Origin: Bacteroides thetaiotaomicron VPI-5482 | GTDB lineage: Bacteria > Bacteroidota > Bacteroidia > Bacteroidales > Bacteroidaceae | Length of the DNA stretch: 64,000 nt | Direction of reading: 5' to 3' | Assembly (NCBI RefSeq): GCF_000011065.1 | Contig: NC_004663.1 | Location: 4,216,001 to 4,280,000, forward strand | In this document: piece by piece, positions 17,887-27,274 of the stretch | Layout of the letters: the number at the start of each line of letters is the position of its first letter | Position numbering within the stretch: position 1 is the first letter of the stretch | Notes under the pieces: model-generated | Databases searched by the model: none | What the model was told of the DNA's origin: nothing | What the model saw: only the letters and a program-made list of their open reading frames with translations | Translations under genes and position numbers: made by a program

Positions 17887-19095
17887 TTATTGTATAGTTG
17901 CTAGTCGGCTATACATTTCGACCATGGCAGCTTGCGTTAGCAGCCACTTCTTCTCATTATTGTTATTGCCAGTTAGGTCTGTGCTGAATAAGCCGTTTTC
18001 ATCACGGGCATTATCCCAAGCATATGATAGGCATTGATTGAAAGCGTCGATAAAAGTTTTGTTTTGGTCCAATTGGTAAAGTTCAATGAATCCTCTTAAC
18101 ATGACAGCAGTAAACCAGATATTTCCTTGTTTCAACATTTTAAGGCTTTCTCCTGTGTCAGTTGTAAAGTCTGTGAAGAAGTAATTATAGCATTCTTTGG
18201 CAATGCTCTGCGCATCTTTCAAGTAATCCGGATTTTTGGTCAGTTGATAGAGTAGGGCAGCCGATTGCATCATTTGTCCGCTGTTGTAGGCAAATTTGGC
18301 TTTTCCTATCTTACCGTCAAGACGGATATTGTCAAAATAGAGGTAGTCTGTAGAATCTTGCAGATTCTTTTGTGTCCATTTATATAATTCTTTTCCCCGT
18401 TTGAAATAGAGGCTGTCATTGGTTGCTTTAAATAGTTTGAGGGCGAATACAGAACCGGGAGCATTTGAACAAGTGTTTTTGGACTCTTTCTTTTGTTCAC
18501 ACCAATAGATGCCATCTCCTAGCAGACTATCAGTACCGCTTTCTATGAAATTCCATATGAGTTGAGCTTTATCCAAATATTTTTTTTCTTTGGTAATCTG
18601 ATAGATATCGATGAAGTCAATGCCTACCCAGATATTATCGTCATAAAAGCGGTCGGAGGTCGGAGCAGTTCGGATATACGATGAGTAAGCAATAGGAGTT
18701 CTTTCTGTATCGAAGTATTCTTCCAAGCCGGGTAATACCTGTTTTTCTAATAATTGCTGGTATTTCTTGTCGTGGGTGGCTTCTAATAATGAGTTTACTG
18801 CGGAAAATGTACCTGAATATGGCCATAAATAGGAGAACTGATTAGGCATGTTTGTTTGGTTTTCCGATGCCAGATAAGTGACTTTATATTGTTCGTTGAA
18901 AGGATAGTTTTCACGAAGCAGATAAGAGTCCTTTGCTGAGTAATGTTGATAAAGGGAATCCAATGTCTGCTGGGCTTTTCCCAAACTTGAATCTGAGTCT
19001 GCCTGCTTTGTTGAGGCACAACCAGTCAAAGAGAGGGTGCAAACTATGATTAGTAAAATACACGGTGATTTCATTCTATATAATATTATATTCAT
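17887..19095 (-). CDS. GH76 family protein, putative endo-α-1,6-mannanase-type lipoprotein
   Basis: A 402-residue lipoprotein. The first ATG gives MNIILYRMKS..., and the Met at 19074 gives a cleaner signal peptide ending at lipobox LTGC (Cys26). The (α/α)6 barrel pattern is visible, with the catalytic-pair motif YDDNIW (Asp152, Asp153) and the AYNSGQMMQSA segment that corresponds to the conserved YNQG-type motif of GH76. Characterised members hydrolyse α-1,6-mannosidic backbones, but the family is broad and this member is divergent. It is the first gene of the leftward PUL 1 operon, divergent from the hybrid sensor gene. Its presence with GH2, GH97, GH31 and GH3 does not point to a single well-known glycan. 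Confidence 0.8.
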   Translation of the reverse strand: MNIILYRMKSPCILLIIVCTLSLTGCASTKQADSDSSLGKAQQTLDSLYQHYSAKDSYLLRENYPFNEQYKVTYLASENQTNMPNQFSYLWPYSGTFSAVNSLLEATHDKKYQQLLEKQVLPGLEEYFDTERTPIAYSSYIRTAPTSDRFYDDNIWVGIDFIDIYQITKEKKYLDKAQLIWNFIESGTDSLLGDGIYWCEQKKESKNTCSNAPGSVFALKLFKATNDSLYFKRGKELYKWTQKNLQDSTDYLYFDNIRLDGKIGKAKFAYNSGQMMQSAALLYQLTKNPDYLKDAQSIAKECYNYFFTDFTTDTGESLKMLKQGNIWFTAVMLRGFIELYQLDQNKTFIDAFNQCLSYAWDNARDENGLFSTDLTGNNNNEKKWLLTQAAMVEMYSRLATIQ

Positions 19096-19443
19096 TATTA
19101 ACTAAAGATTTTCCTTCCAAAATACAGGTAGCTGAATATGCTACCTGTTTGTGGATTACCTATTTCAAACTACAATCCTTTTTATTTTGCTTTTTACCTT
19201 ATTCCGTTGTCTGATGCTGCAAAGTTATTATGGTTAGTATAAGATGATGTACGGACCCATGACATAAATGTCTCTTCTCGATGAAATGTCGCAAAAATAT
19301 ATATATGTGTCGTAAAAGCGTACTCCTGTTATGTTAATTTTCAGATGATCAGAATGTTTTTTGTGCAGTTCTTGGACGTTTTCCCGATTTTCCATATCTT
19401 TCCGTCGATTTTTGTGTCTTGATTTAAAACAAGAGAATGCTAT
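19096..19443. promoter_or_regulatory. Divergent promoter region between GH76 and the hybrid two-component system
   Basis: A 348-base AT-rich spacer with no gene. On the minus strand a TAACTTTG box at 19220-19227 fits the Bacteroides -7 consensus for the GH76 operon and would give a leader of roughly 115 bases. No convincing consensus box for the plus-strand sensor gene was found. The operator for the cognate regulator is expected here but was not identified as a clear repeat. Confidence 0.55.
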
Positions 19444-22400
19444 ATGAAAAAACACAATGAATGGACGAAGAGAACTACTCTTTTAAGAAGAGTTCTGCTG
19501 ATACTGGTTTCTTTTCTTTTGATAGGAGTAGACATAAATGCTTCGTATAGTCTCCGGCAATTTTCCAGTAAGAACGGATTATCCAATAGTGCTATTCTTT
19601 CGATGTGTCAGGATAGGCATGGCGTGATATGGATCGGTTCATGCGATGGGCTGAATATCTACGACGGCACTTATCTGGGATTGTACAAACCAACCAATGT
19701 GCACCATAGTTTCTCCGGTAATCTCATCGAACGGATTATCGAGGCGGACAACGATGTGCTTTGGATACAGACTAATTATGGGCTCGACCGCTTTGATACA
19801 CGCAGACAGACCATACAAAGCTTCAAAGACTTTAAATACATAAACCGTATGGCGATAAGTCCCGAAGATGATTTCTTTATTATTAAGGATGATGGCTACA
19901 TTTATTATTATCAGCCGGAGCAGAAGGACTTCTGTAAACTTGATGTGAAAAAGATACATTTTGAGGAAGTACAACAAATGGCTATTGATAACTTTGGAGT
20001 ACTTTGGATATTCTCTTCGGATAATGATAACCGGAGTTATATAATAGAGAAAAACGGAAATCAAGTGAAGCTGGTTCCCAGTAATTGCCTGAATCATTCG
20101 GAAAAGTTGTTGTGGACGTTTGTAGATGGCGATTTTCTCTATTTCATAGACAGTACTTATGCACTTTATGAATACGATCTGAATAATCATAAAGCGTATT
20201 TTATAGCAGATATGGAGGCAGAGATACTTCGTCGGGGTGAGGTTTCTTCCATTATAAAACAGAAAACTGATTATTTTATCGGCTTTAAGAGTAGTGGATT
20301 AATCCAATTAAAGTATATGCCGGATTCAAAGGTAAAATATAGCCTCCAGTCCATAAATGTTCAGTCCGGTATCTTTTGTCTTATGAAAGACCGGTTTCAG
20401 GATATAATCTGGGTGGGCGCTGACGGTCAAGGGCTTTATATGTATTTTACAGATGAATTTTCTATTGACAACATCATGTTGGATGTACCGGAGTATCGGG
20501 TAGATAATCCGGTTCGTGCTCTATATCAGGATCAGGATCAGACATTGTGGATAGGTACGAAGGGAGGGGGAATATTAAAGATGTTTGATTTCCATCCTGA
20601 TATGGAAACTTTGCCTCGGGCAGAAAGGATCCTGGCAAGTAATAGTCCGTTGATGGACAACTCGGTGTATAGTTTTGCTCCCAGCCGGAGGAAACTCTTA
20701 TGGATTGGAACGGAGAGCGGACTTAATTACTACTCCTATTCACAAAAGCGGATACAGGAATTTCCGGTCATGGCAGATGGCAAGATGGTGAAGTATGTAC
20801 ATTCTGTCCGTGAGACAAATGATAGTACGTTGTGGGTGGTTTCTGCCGGTGAAGGTATTGTGAAAATCATTCTGGATGCTACTTCACTTTTACCTAAAGT
20901 GAAGTCTGCCCGTCGCTTTACACTGGATGGCGGAAAGAGAAACTCCAATTATTTCTTTGTCTCTTTTCAGGAGAATGATTCGGTTATTTGGTTTGGTAAC
21001 CGTGGATATGGTGCGTATAAAATGAATACGCATACCAATCAACTAACTCCCTGCCGCATTGACGATGTAGTGAAGAATCAGACTGTAAATGATATTTTTG
21101 CTATTCATAAGAATGACGAAGGATACTGGTTTGGTACGAGTTTCGGATTGACCCGGCTTTATCAGGGCGAATATAGGGTATATAACGAGACTGACGGCTT
21201 TCCCAACAATACGATTCACGGCATATTGGAAGGAAGGGACAATAACTTGTGGCTTAGCACCAATCAAGGGTTGGTGAGGTTTAATGTCCGCGAAAACACA
21301 GTTCAGACGTATCGGCAGCAGGGCGACCTGGAAGTGATTGAGTTTAGTGACGGTGCTTTCTTCAAGGATCAGCAGACGGGGACATTATTTTTTGGTGGTA
21401 CGAACGGATTCATTACGATTAGCGAGAATGATCAACTTTCGGAAGAATACATGCCTCCTTTGCATTTCAACCGCCTCTCTATTTTTGGTAAAGAGTGCAA
21501 TATTTATGATTTTCTGCAAGGCGCTACGAAGCAAGAAACTTTGGTGCTGGACTATAGTCAGAACTTCTTTAACCTTTCATTTATTGCTGTCGATTACATT
21601 AACGGGAACAATTATACTTACTCTTATAAGATAGACGGTTTGAGCGATAGTTGGATTGAGAACGGATTGTCTACGGTGGCGGTTTTCTCTAATCTATCTC
21701 CTGGAGAATACACCTTGCTAGTGAAGTACCGAAGTAATATAACAGGGAAAGAGAGTGAACCTTATTCATTATTGATCCGTATCACTCCTCCCTGGTATAT
21801 GACTACTTGTGCTTATATTGTCTATTTCTTATTATTAGCCGGGGTAATTGCAGGAGCTATCCGGATGGTGATAAAACGTTATCGCAGAAAGCGGAATGTT
21901 ATGATCGAGGAAATGAACCGCCAGCAGCGCGAAGAACTGTATGAATCGAAATTGCGTTTCTTTACTAACATTACCCATGAATTTTGTACTCCGTTGACAT
22001 TGATCAACGGTCCGTGTGAAAAAATCCTTTCTTATAGCCGGGTAGACAGTTATGTCCGGAAGTATGCTTCCATGATTCAGCAGAATGCGTTGAAACTGAA
22101 TGCGCTGATATTGGAACTGATTGAGTTCCGCCGACTGGAGACGGGGAACAAGATTTTGAAGATAAAACATGTTCCTGTCACAGAACAGATACGGACTATT
22201 GCCGAATCATTCGGAGAGCTGGCGGAAAGCCGGAAACTGAACTATCGATTGCAGATAGAAGATGGAGTTTTTTGGAATACGGATGTCAGCTGTCTGAGTA
22301 AAATTGTAAATAACCTGATTTCTAACGCTTTCAAATATACTCCGGAGAATGGTTCCATTACGGTAGAGCTGCGTATTGAAGGAGAACAACTTTGCATTCG

Positions 22401-23544
22401 GGTATCTAATACGGGAAAAGGAATCAAGGAGGCTGATCTCACGAAAATATTCGACCGTTATAAGATTCTGGATAATTTCGAAGTGCAGAACAAGAATGGG
22501 ATTTCTCCGCGAAATGGATTGGGACTGGCCATTTGTCACAGTATGGTAAATCTGTTGAATGGACAGATTCAGGTATCCAGTATTCCTAATGAGGTGACTA
22601 CTTTTGATGTATGGCTGCCTGTTATGGAGGTTACGGTGGATAATGAAGATGAAAAAGTAGCTGAAGAATTGGTTTTGTCATCAGATGAGCAAGCAGTCGA
22701 ACTCAAGAATTCGTCGGTTGAATTTGATAAGAACAAGCAGACGATTATGATTATTGACGATGACCCTTCTATGTTATGGTTTGTTACGGAGATATTTGTC
22801 GGGGCATACAATGTTGTCTCTTTAGGCAGCGCAGAGGAAGCCTTGAAGCAGTTGGGCATCCAGTTACCGGATTTGATTATTTCGGATGTAATGATGCCCG
22901 GTATGGATGGAATGTCGTTTGCCAAAAAGATAAAGTCGGATAAACTGTTGAGCCGTATCCCGTTAATACTGCTTTCGGCACTGAATAATATTGACGAGCA
23001 GACGAGGGGAATTGAATCCGGCGCGGAAGCATATATCACGAAACCTTTCAATGTGGAATATCTCGAGAAAGTCGTTAGAAGGCTGTTACAGCGCGAAGAG
23101 GACCTGAAAGAGTATTATAGCTCTGTTCTAAGTGCTTTTGAACTGGATGATGGTCATTTTCTGCATAAAGAGGATAAATCCTTCTTCGAGAAGATGATGC
23201 AGATTATTGATAGTCATATACAGAATACGGATTTATCAGTGGAATTGTTGAGTAGTTCATTAGGATACAGTACCCGGCAGTTCTATCGGAAGCTGAAAAA
23301 TGTCACGGAGAAGACTCCTGCCGACATCATCAGAGAGTATCGCCTGACGATTGTAGAACGCTTGTTGCTGACAACGCAACTTTCCATTGAAGAGATTATG
23401 GATAAAACCGGATTCTCGAACAGGGGGACTTTCTATAAAGCATTTGCCCAGAAGTTCGAGATGACGCCCAAGCAGTACAGGAATATCAAGACGAAGGATG
23501 TTCATGAGGCTTCTGAGGAAGGAGGAGGAACTATGAACGTATAA
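19444..23544 (+). CDS. Hybrid two-component system (HTCS) regulator of PUL 1
   Basis: A 1366-residue membrane protein containing a whole signalling pathway. In order: a signal/anchor (about 10-32), a periplasmic region of two β-propellers with Reg_prop repeats (about 40-690, for example DRHGVIWIGSCDGLNIYD), a Y_Y_Y domain (about 715-780), one transmembrane helix (about 785-808), HisKA with His845 in NITHEFCTPL, an HATPase with N and G boxes (VNNLISNAFKYTP, NGLGLAIC), a receiver domain with Asp1148 in SDVMMPG, and a C-terminal AraC-type helix-turn-helix (about 1255-1355). HTCS proteins sense oligosaccharide in the periplasm and activate the adjacent PUL. Divergence from GH76 makes PUL 1 the obvious target. 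All phosphorelay residues are intact. Confidence 0.97.
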   Translation: MKKHNEWTKRTTLLRRVLLILVSFLLIGVDINASYSLRQFSSKNGLSNSAILSMCQDRHGVIWIGSCDGLNIYDGTYLGLYKPTNVHHSFSGNLIERIIEADNDVLWIQTNYGLDRFDTRRQTIQSFKDFKYINRMAISPEDDFFIIKDDGYIYYYQPEQKDFCKLDVKKIHFEEVQQMAIDNFGVLWIFSSDNDNRSYIIEKNGNQVKLVPSNCLNHSEKLLWTFVDGDFLYFIDSTYALYEYDLNNHKAYFIADMEAEILRRGEVSSIIKQKTDYFIGFKSSGLIQLKYMPDSKVKYSLQSINVQSGIFCLMKDRFQDIIWVGADGQGLYMYFTDEFSIDNIMLDVPEYRVDNPVRALYQDQDQTLWIGTKGGGILKMFDFHPDMETLPRAERILASNSPLMDNSVYSFAPSRRKLLWIGTESGLNYYSYSQKRIQEFPVMADGKMVKYVHSVRETNDSTLWVVSAGEGIVKIILDATSLLPKVKSARRFTLDGGKRNSNYFFVSFQENDSVIWFGNRGYGAYKMNTHTNQLTPCRIDDVVKNQTVNDIFAIHKNDEGYWFGTSFGLTRLYQGEYRVYNETDGFPNNTIHGILEGRDNNLWLSTNQGLVRFNVRENTVQTYRQQGDLEVIEFSDGAFFKDQQTGTLFFGGTNGFITISENDQLSEEYMPPLHFNRLSIFGKECNIYDFLQGATKQETLVLDYSQNFFNLSFIAVDYINGNNYTYSYKIDGLSDSWIENGLSTVAVFSNLSPGEYTLLVKYRSNITGKESEPYSLLIRITPPWYMTTCAYIVYFLLLAGVIAGAIRMVIKRYRRKRNVMIEEMNRQQREELYESKLRFFTNITHEFCTPLTLINGPCEKILSYSRVDSYVRKYASMIQQNALKLNALILELIEFRRLETGNKILKIKHVPVTEQIRTIAESFGELAESRKLNYRLQIEDGVFWNTDVSCLSKIVNNLISNAFKYTPENGSITVELRIEGEQLCIRVSNTGKGIKEADLTKIFDRYKILDNFEVQNKNGISPRNGLGLAICHSMVNLLNGQIQVSSIPNEVTTFDVWLPVMEVTVDNEDEKVAEELVLSSDEQAVELKNSSVEFDKNKQTIMIIDDDPSMLWFVTEIFVGAYNVVSLGSAEEALKQLGIQLPDLIISDVMMPGMDGMSFAKKIKSDKLLSRIPLILLSALNNIDEQTRGIESGAEAYITKPFNVEYLEKVVRRLLQREEDLKEYYSSVLSAFELDDGHFLHKEDKSFFEKMMQIIDSHIQNTDLSVELLSSSLGYSTRQFYRKLKNVTEKTPADIIREYRLTIVERLLLTTQLSIEEIMDKTGFSNRGTFYKAFAQKFEMTPKQYRNIKTKDVHEASEEGGGTMNV

Positions 23545-23557
23545 AACTCCTGAAGGC

Positions 23558-23588
23558 TTGACAAACGGCTTTTAATGTTGTATATTTG
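23558..23588 (+). promoter_or_regulatory. Bacteroides-type promoter just after the HTCS gene
   Basis: A TTG at 23558-23560 and a TATATTTG (TAnnTTTG) at 23581-23588 are 20 bases apart, which fits the Bacteroides -33/-7 promoter. It starts 13 bases after the HTCS stop and points into a gene-free stretch that ends in a strong terminator. Confidence 0.6.
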
Positions 23589-23594
23589 TATCCT

Positions 23595-23778
23595 TACAAT
23601 AAATGAATTAAAACTTAGACCAATGAGAATATCTTACCTTATACTGCATTTGTTGTGCTGATATAGTATAATATGACAACATTTTATCCGATAATGCCTT
23701 GCTTCGGAAGGCTTTTCGGTAGCTTGTATATAAGAAACAGGCTGCAAACTTTTGAGAGGTTTGCAGCCTGTTTTGTTA
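23595..23778 (+). ncRNA. Candidate small transcript (about 180 nt) with a 12-residue ORF and terminator
   Basis: The stretch begins about 7 bases after the promoter-like box and ends at a perfect 14-bp hairpin (AACAGGCTGCAAAC at 23736-23749, complement at 23759-23772), followed by a T-rich run. It contains a small ORF at 23623-23661 reading MRISYLILHLLC and a smaller hairpin near 23697-23713 (GCCTT/AAGGC). It may be a PUL-associated small RNA or a tiny membrane-active peptide gene. Transcription is inferred from promoter and terminator only. Confidence 0.45.
23734..23778 (+). terminator. Rho-independent terminator downstream of the HTCS region
   Basis: A 14-bp perfect stem with a 9-base loop (stem arms 23736-23749 and 23759-23772) is followed by TTGTTATAT. 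It ends either HTCS read-through or the candidate small transcript. Confidence 0.8.
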
Positions 23779-23816
23779 TATAAATTCGGATAAATGCTAT
23801 CGAAAAGCCATGTAAT

Positions 23817-23852
23817 CGTTTCTAATAAACTTGGATACCGTTTCTAATAAAC
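23817..23852. repeat. Short direct repeat CGTTTCTAATAAAC
   Basis: Two identical 14-base copies at 23817-23830 and 23839-23852 repeat at a 22-base period, two helical turns. They lie in the 486-base gap between the HTCS gene and the helicase. The rest of this gap (23853-24030) shows no gene or clear structure. The spacing would suit a dimeric DNA-binding protein, but nothing else supports this. Confidence 0.4.
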
Positions 23853-24030
23853 GATCAAGAAGTTTATTAAAAACTGAAATATAGATTAGGCATAACAGGT
23901 CAGTATTTTTCAGCAGAGTCGGATAGAGAATAAATATGTTACGTCAATATCGGTTATGAATAGGTAAACTATATCAACGCCTTAAATCTTCTTCTTTTCC
24001 AACATCACCTTATAATGGCTGTTTTGCCTG

Positions 24031-25974
24031 TTACTTCTTTTTCGGCTTTCTGCGTGCCCATCCTTCCTCGCTGAAGTCAGGCTCTTTATCTTTAAAGAAC
24101 TGTTGCCAGTCGTCTGTCTTTTTAGGACCACGTGCTCCGTAACCCCGTTCTTCGCGGCTGGGCTTGTCGCTTCTTTTTTTCTTGTCGGTCTTGTCACTGC
24201 CTTTAGTCGCTCTGTCAGCTCGCGGTGCTCTGTCCGATCTTTCGGAACGTGAGTTGCGGCTACTGTCACTACGCTTTTCGGAGGAACTTCCGAAAGGACG
24301 TTTTCCTCCTCTGCGTTCGGCAGAACCACTGCCTCTCCGACCTTCTCCTGCTTCCTCACCGGCAACTTCTACAGATACTTTGCGGCCGTTCCAGTTAGCG
24401 CGGTTCAACGCCTTCACTACGTTTTGTGCTTCTTTCTCTTCTACTTCGAAGAAGGAGAAATTTTTCATCAAGTCAATGCGTCCCAACTCGATTCGTCCAC
24501 GTGTATTGCTGTTCAGCAAGCTGATCAGTTCGCTTGGGAAGAAACTGTCCATTTTTCCCAGATTGATGAATAAGCGGGTGAAACCCGGCGCTGCCTTGCG
24601 GCTGCCTCTTTCACGGCTGTCACGTGTGTTACGTTCGCGGCTGTCGGTCGGAGTCTCGATCTCTTCACGGTCGCGGTAGTAGTCCAGAAAACGATTGAAC
24701 TCATGCGATACCATGCGTTTGATCAGATCCTCTTTGCTCAGCCATTCCAGCTTACGATAAATCTCCGGCATGAAGTCCGTGATTTCTTCTTCGTTTACCT
24801 TCACCTTTTCCAGTTCATCAATCACTTTGATAAGCTGTTTTTCGCAGATCTGCTTGCCTGTCGGCATTTCTCCGGCAATAAACTTCTTGCCGATGATGCG
24901 CTCTATCTCACGCAGCTTTCCTTTTTCGCGCAGGTTGATGATAGCGATGGAAGTACCTGTCTTTCCGGCACGTCCGGTACGTCCGCTACGATGTGTGTAG
25001 CTTTCCGTATCATCGGGCAGGCCGTAGTTGATCACGTGTGTCAGGTCGTCTACGTCCAGTCCGCGTGCGGCAACGTCCGTAGCAACCAGTAATTGCAGGT
25101 TGCGGATGCGGAATTTCTGCATCACGGCATCGCGCTGAGCCTGTGACAGTTCTCCGTGCAGTGAATCTGCGTTATAGCCTTCCTGCATCAATTTATCGGC
25201 TATTTCCTGCGTTTCTTTACGGGTACGGCAGAAAATGATACCATATATTTGCGGGTAATAGTCAACAATGCGTTTCAGGGCTGCATATTTGTCTTTGGCT
25301 TGTACGGTATAAGCTACGTGTTTCACATTGCTTGTACTTTCGTTCTTGCGTCCGATGGTAATCTCCTTGGCATTCTGCAAGTAGTTCTTGGAGATGCGGG
25401 CGATTTCGGGGCTCATGGTTGCCGAGAAGAGCAAGGTGTTCCGTTCTTTGGGGACATCGGCAAGGATAGCGTTGATGCTGTCGGTGAATCCCATATTCAG
25501 CATTTCGTCCGCTTCGTCCATCACTATGTTGTGAACGGTCGATAAAGATACGGTTTTGCGCTCCATCAGGTCGAGCAGTCGTCCCGGTGTGGCCACGATG
25601 ATATGTACGCCGCGTTTCAGGCTGCGTATCTGGCTGTCGATGGAAGAACCGCCGTAAACTGGCAGTACTTTCAGTCCGTCAATGTATTTTGAGTAATCGT
25701 TCAGATCGCCCGCTATCTGGAGGCATAGCTCACGGGTGGGGCAAAGTATTAGTGACTGGGGAACCCTGTTCTTTACGTCAATCTGTTGGAGCAGAGGCAG
25801 GCCGAATGCGGCTGTTTTACCTGTTCCAGTTTGTGCAAGAGCTACTACATCATTATTTTCTCCTAAAAGGTACGGAATCACTTCCTCTTGTACCGGCATG
25901 GGATTCTCATATCCCATCTCTTCAATTGCTTTACGTATCTCCGGAGAAACGCCAAGCTCTTCAAATGTCTTCAT
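24031..25974 (-). CDS. DEAD-box ATP-dependent RNA helicase (DeaD/CsdA-like) with DbpA-type RNA-binding domain
   Basis: A 647-residue cytoplasmic helicase. The core (about 1-370) shows the Q motif FEELGVSPEIRKAI, AQTGTGKT (motif I), PTREL (Ia), DEAD (II), SAT (III) and HRSGRTGR (VI). A DbpA-like RNA-binding domain covers about 470-550 (TRLFINLGKMDSFFPSELI). The tail from about 555 is very basic and low in complexity, rich in Arg, Ser, Lys and Asp, typical of helicases acting on ribosomal RNA or structured messages, often cold-induced. A TATCTTTG box on the minus strand at 26005-26012 probably drives it. It is not part of either PUL. Confidence 0.95.
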   Translation of the reverse strand: MKTFEELGVSPEIRKAIEEMGYENPMPVQEEVIPYLLGENNDVVALAQTGTGKTAAFGLPLLQQIDVKNRVPQSLILCPTRELCLQIAGDLNDYSKYIDGLKVLPVYGGSSIDSQIRSLKRGVHIIVATPGRLLDLMERKTVSLSTVHNIVMDEADEMLNMGFTDSINAILADVPKERNTLLFSATMSPEIARISKNYLQNAKEITIGRKNESTSNVKHVAYTVQAKDKYAALKRIVDYYPQIYGIIFCRTRKETQEIADKLMQEGYNADSLHGELSQAQRDAVMQKFRIRNLQLLVATDVAARGLDVDDLTHVINYGLPDDTESYTHRSGRTGRAGKTGTSIAIINLREKGKLREIERIIGKKFIAGEMPTGKQICEKQLIKVIDELEKVKVNEEEITDFMPEIYRKLEWLSKEDLIKRMVSHEFNRFLDYYRDREEIETPTDSRERNTRDSRERGSRKAAPGFTRLFINLGKMDSFFPSELISLLNSNTRGRIELGRIDLMKNFSFFEVEEKEAQNVVKALNRANWNGRKVSVEVAGEEAGEGRRGSGSAERRGGKRPFGSSSEKRSDSSRNSRSERSDRAPRADRATKGSDKTDKKKRSDKPSREERGYGARGPKKTDDWQQFFKDKEPDFSEEGWARRKPKKK

Positions 25975-26004
25975 TAAATCTCTGTATATCTTTTATTTCG
26001 GGCG

Positions 26005-26012
26005 CAAAGATA
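26005..26012 (-). promoter_or_regulatory. Bacteroides -7 box for the DEAD-box helicase
   Basis: The minus strand reads TATCTTTG, a match to TAnnTTTG, 31 bases upstream of the helicase start. No clear -33 element was seen. Confidence 0.5.
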
Positions 26013-26017
26013 GAGAA

Positions 26018-26103
26018 AAATAATGAATAATGAATAATGGATAATGGATAATTATTGCTGCCTGCATAGCATTCTCCATTTTCCATTAACCATTATCTAT
26101 TAA
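26018..26103. repeat. AT-rich imperfect palindrome of AATGGATAAT-type units
   Basis: Repeated AATGAATAATGG/GGATAATGGATAAT units on the left face complementary CCATT/ACCATTATC units on the right, around a GC-richer centre. The right arm overlaps the last codons of the phosphatase gene. It resembles the simple intergenic palindromes seen in many Bacteroides spacers. Confidence 0.45.
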
Positions 26104-27156
26104 TAAAATGCTGCGCAACCGTTCGATTTCTTCTGCCGAGAGTCCTATTCCTTTTTTCAGATATGCCTGTACGCTGCCGTATTCCGCATCAATCTGTTCT
26201 TTGGCTGCATTCAGGAAGTCTTCCTTGGCAGAGTAGATTGTAGTGATGGCTTCCTGCGAGTTGATAGGGAGTTTATACGCGTATCTGGAGGCTTTGGGGA
26301 TGTTGAAATAGTCATTACTCAGGCGATAGTCTTTCATGATGGCTTCTTCATTGACTCCCAAAGCGGCAAGTACCAGTGCTGAAACAATGCCCGTACGTCC
26401 TTTGCCTGAAGTACAGTGGATGACGACGGGGTAATTGTTGCGGTCGAGCAGGAGTGTGAACAGTTCTTTGTATTCCTTGCGGTAGTTGGTGACCAGTTGA
26501 CGGTTCATCCGCTCTACTAAACGATAGATCGTATCCGTTTCTATTTTCTTATCACGTATGTCTTGCAGGATGTGTTCCATGTTTCCTGTTGCAATGGGGA
26601 GGTGCAGGACGTTAAAGTCTTCATCATGAAGCTGTGGATAGTTATGGCGTTCTTCTTCCGAACGCAAATCGATGATAGTCCTTATGCCCATGTTTTTCAA
26701 TTCCCGGCGGGAGCAGAATGGAATGCTGTCAATCTGTGCGGAACGGTACAGCATTCCCCAGCGGGTATCTTTGCCTGTTTCTGCAGACTTGTATCCTCCC
26801 AGGTCACGGAAGTTCTGAATGCCGGGAATATTGACGTTACGGGCAGCTACCCTCACCCGGTATCTGTTGTTGAATACCATCAGGTAGTAATAGCGCTGAG
26901 ACGGATCATTGGTCACGATGGTCTTTTTCCCTTTCGCAATGTTGATGGTGACTACGGGATTTTCTTCGGGAATGAAGTCGGGAGAAGTGGAAGCATATAC
27001 TTTTACCTGTCCTTTCAGTATAGGTGCTGTTTCCCATTTGATAATGGCGTTTCCTACATTGTTCTCTTCACACACTACGGATATAGTGGGCGAAGTGCCG
27101 GAACATGACGGAAATACCAGTAGGATGGTCAGCCAGTTTAACAGGTTTCTGTACAT
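26086..27156 (-). CDS. Tyrosine/dual-specificity phosphatase lipoprotein (Y_phosphatase3 family)
   Basis: A 356-residue lipoprotein (VFPSCSG, Cys near residue 18), so it acts outside the cytoplasm. A fibronectin-like N-terminal segment (about 25-105) precedes the phosphatase domain (about 108-350), which starts with the family motif NFRDLGG. The CX5R active-site loop is HCTSGKGRTG with Cys248 as nucleophile; Asp residues upstream could act as general acid. The family removes phosphate from tyrosine or from phosphoinositide-like substrates. The natural substrate is unknown. A TATCTTTG box at 27186-27193 on the minus strand lies 30 bases before the start, so it is probably transcribed separately from the PfkB gene upstream. 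Confidence 0.88.
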   Translation of the reverse strand: MYRNLLNWLTILLVFPSCSGTSPTISVVCEENNVGNAIIKWETAPILKGQVKVYASTSPDFIPEENPVVTINIAKGKKTIVTNDPSQRYYYLMVFNNRYRVRVAARNVNIPGIQNFRDLGGYKSAETGKDTRWGMLYRSAQIDSIPFCSRRELKNMGIRTIIDLRSEEERHNYPQLHDEDFNVLHLPIATGNMEHILQDIRDKKIETDTIYRLVERMNRQLVTNYRKEYKELFTLLLDRNNYPVVIHCTSGKGRTGIVSALVLAALGVNEEAIMKDYRLSNDYFNIPKASRYAYKLPINSQEAITTIYSAKEDFLNAAKEQIDAEYGSVQAYLKKGIGLSAEEIERLRSILLIDNG

Positions 27157-27185
27157 AGTTTCTTTGTCTGATGAATCATGTACTG

Positions 27186-27193
27186 CAAAGATA
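27186..27193 (-). promoter_or_regulatory. Bacteroides -7 box for the phosphatase gene
   Basis: The minus strand reads TATCTTTG (TAnnTTTG consensus), 30 bases upstream of the phosphatase start codon. Confidence 0.5.
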
Positions 27194-27274
27194 GGAATTA
27201 CCGTTAGATGTGGTAATTCCTTTGCGATTATTAGCCAAAGTTAATAGTAATTTAGGGGATGGTTGTATCCGTAA

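Noticed and set aside
23982..24365. A 127-residue minus-strand ORF rich in Arg, Lys and Glu.
   Set aside because: It is the alternative frame of the low-complexity tail of the DEAD-box helicase.
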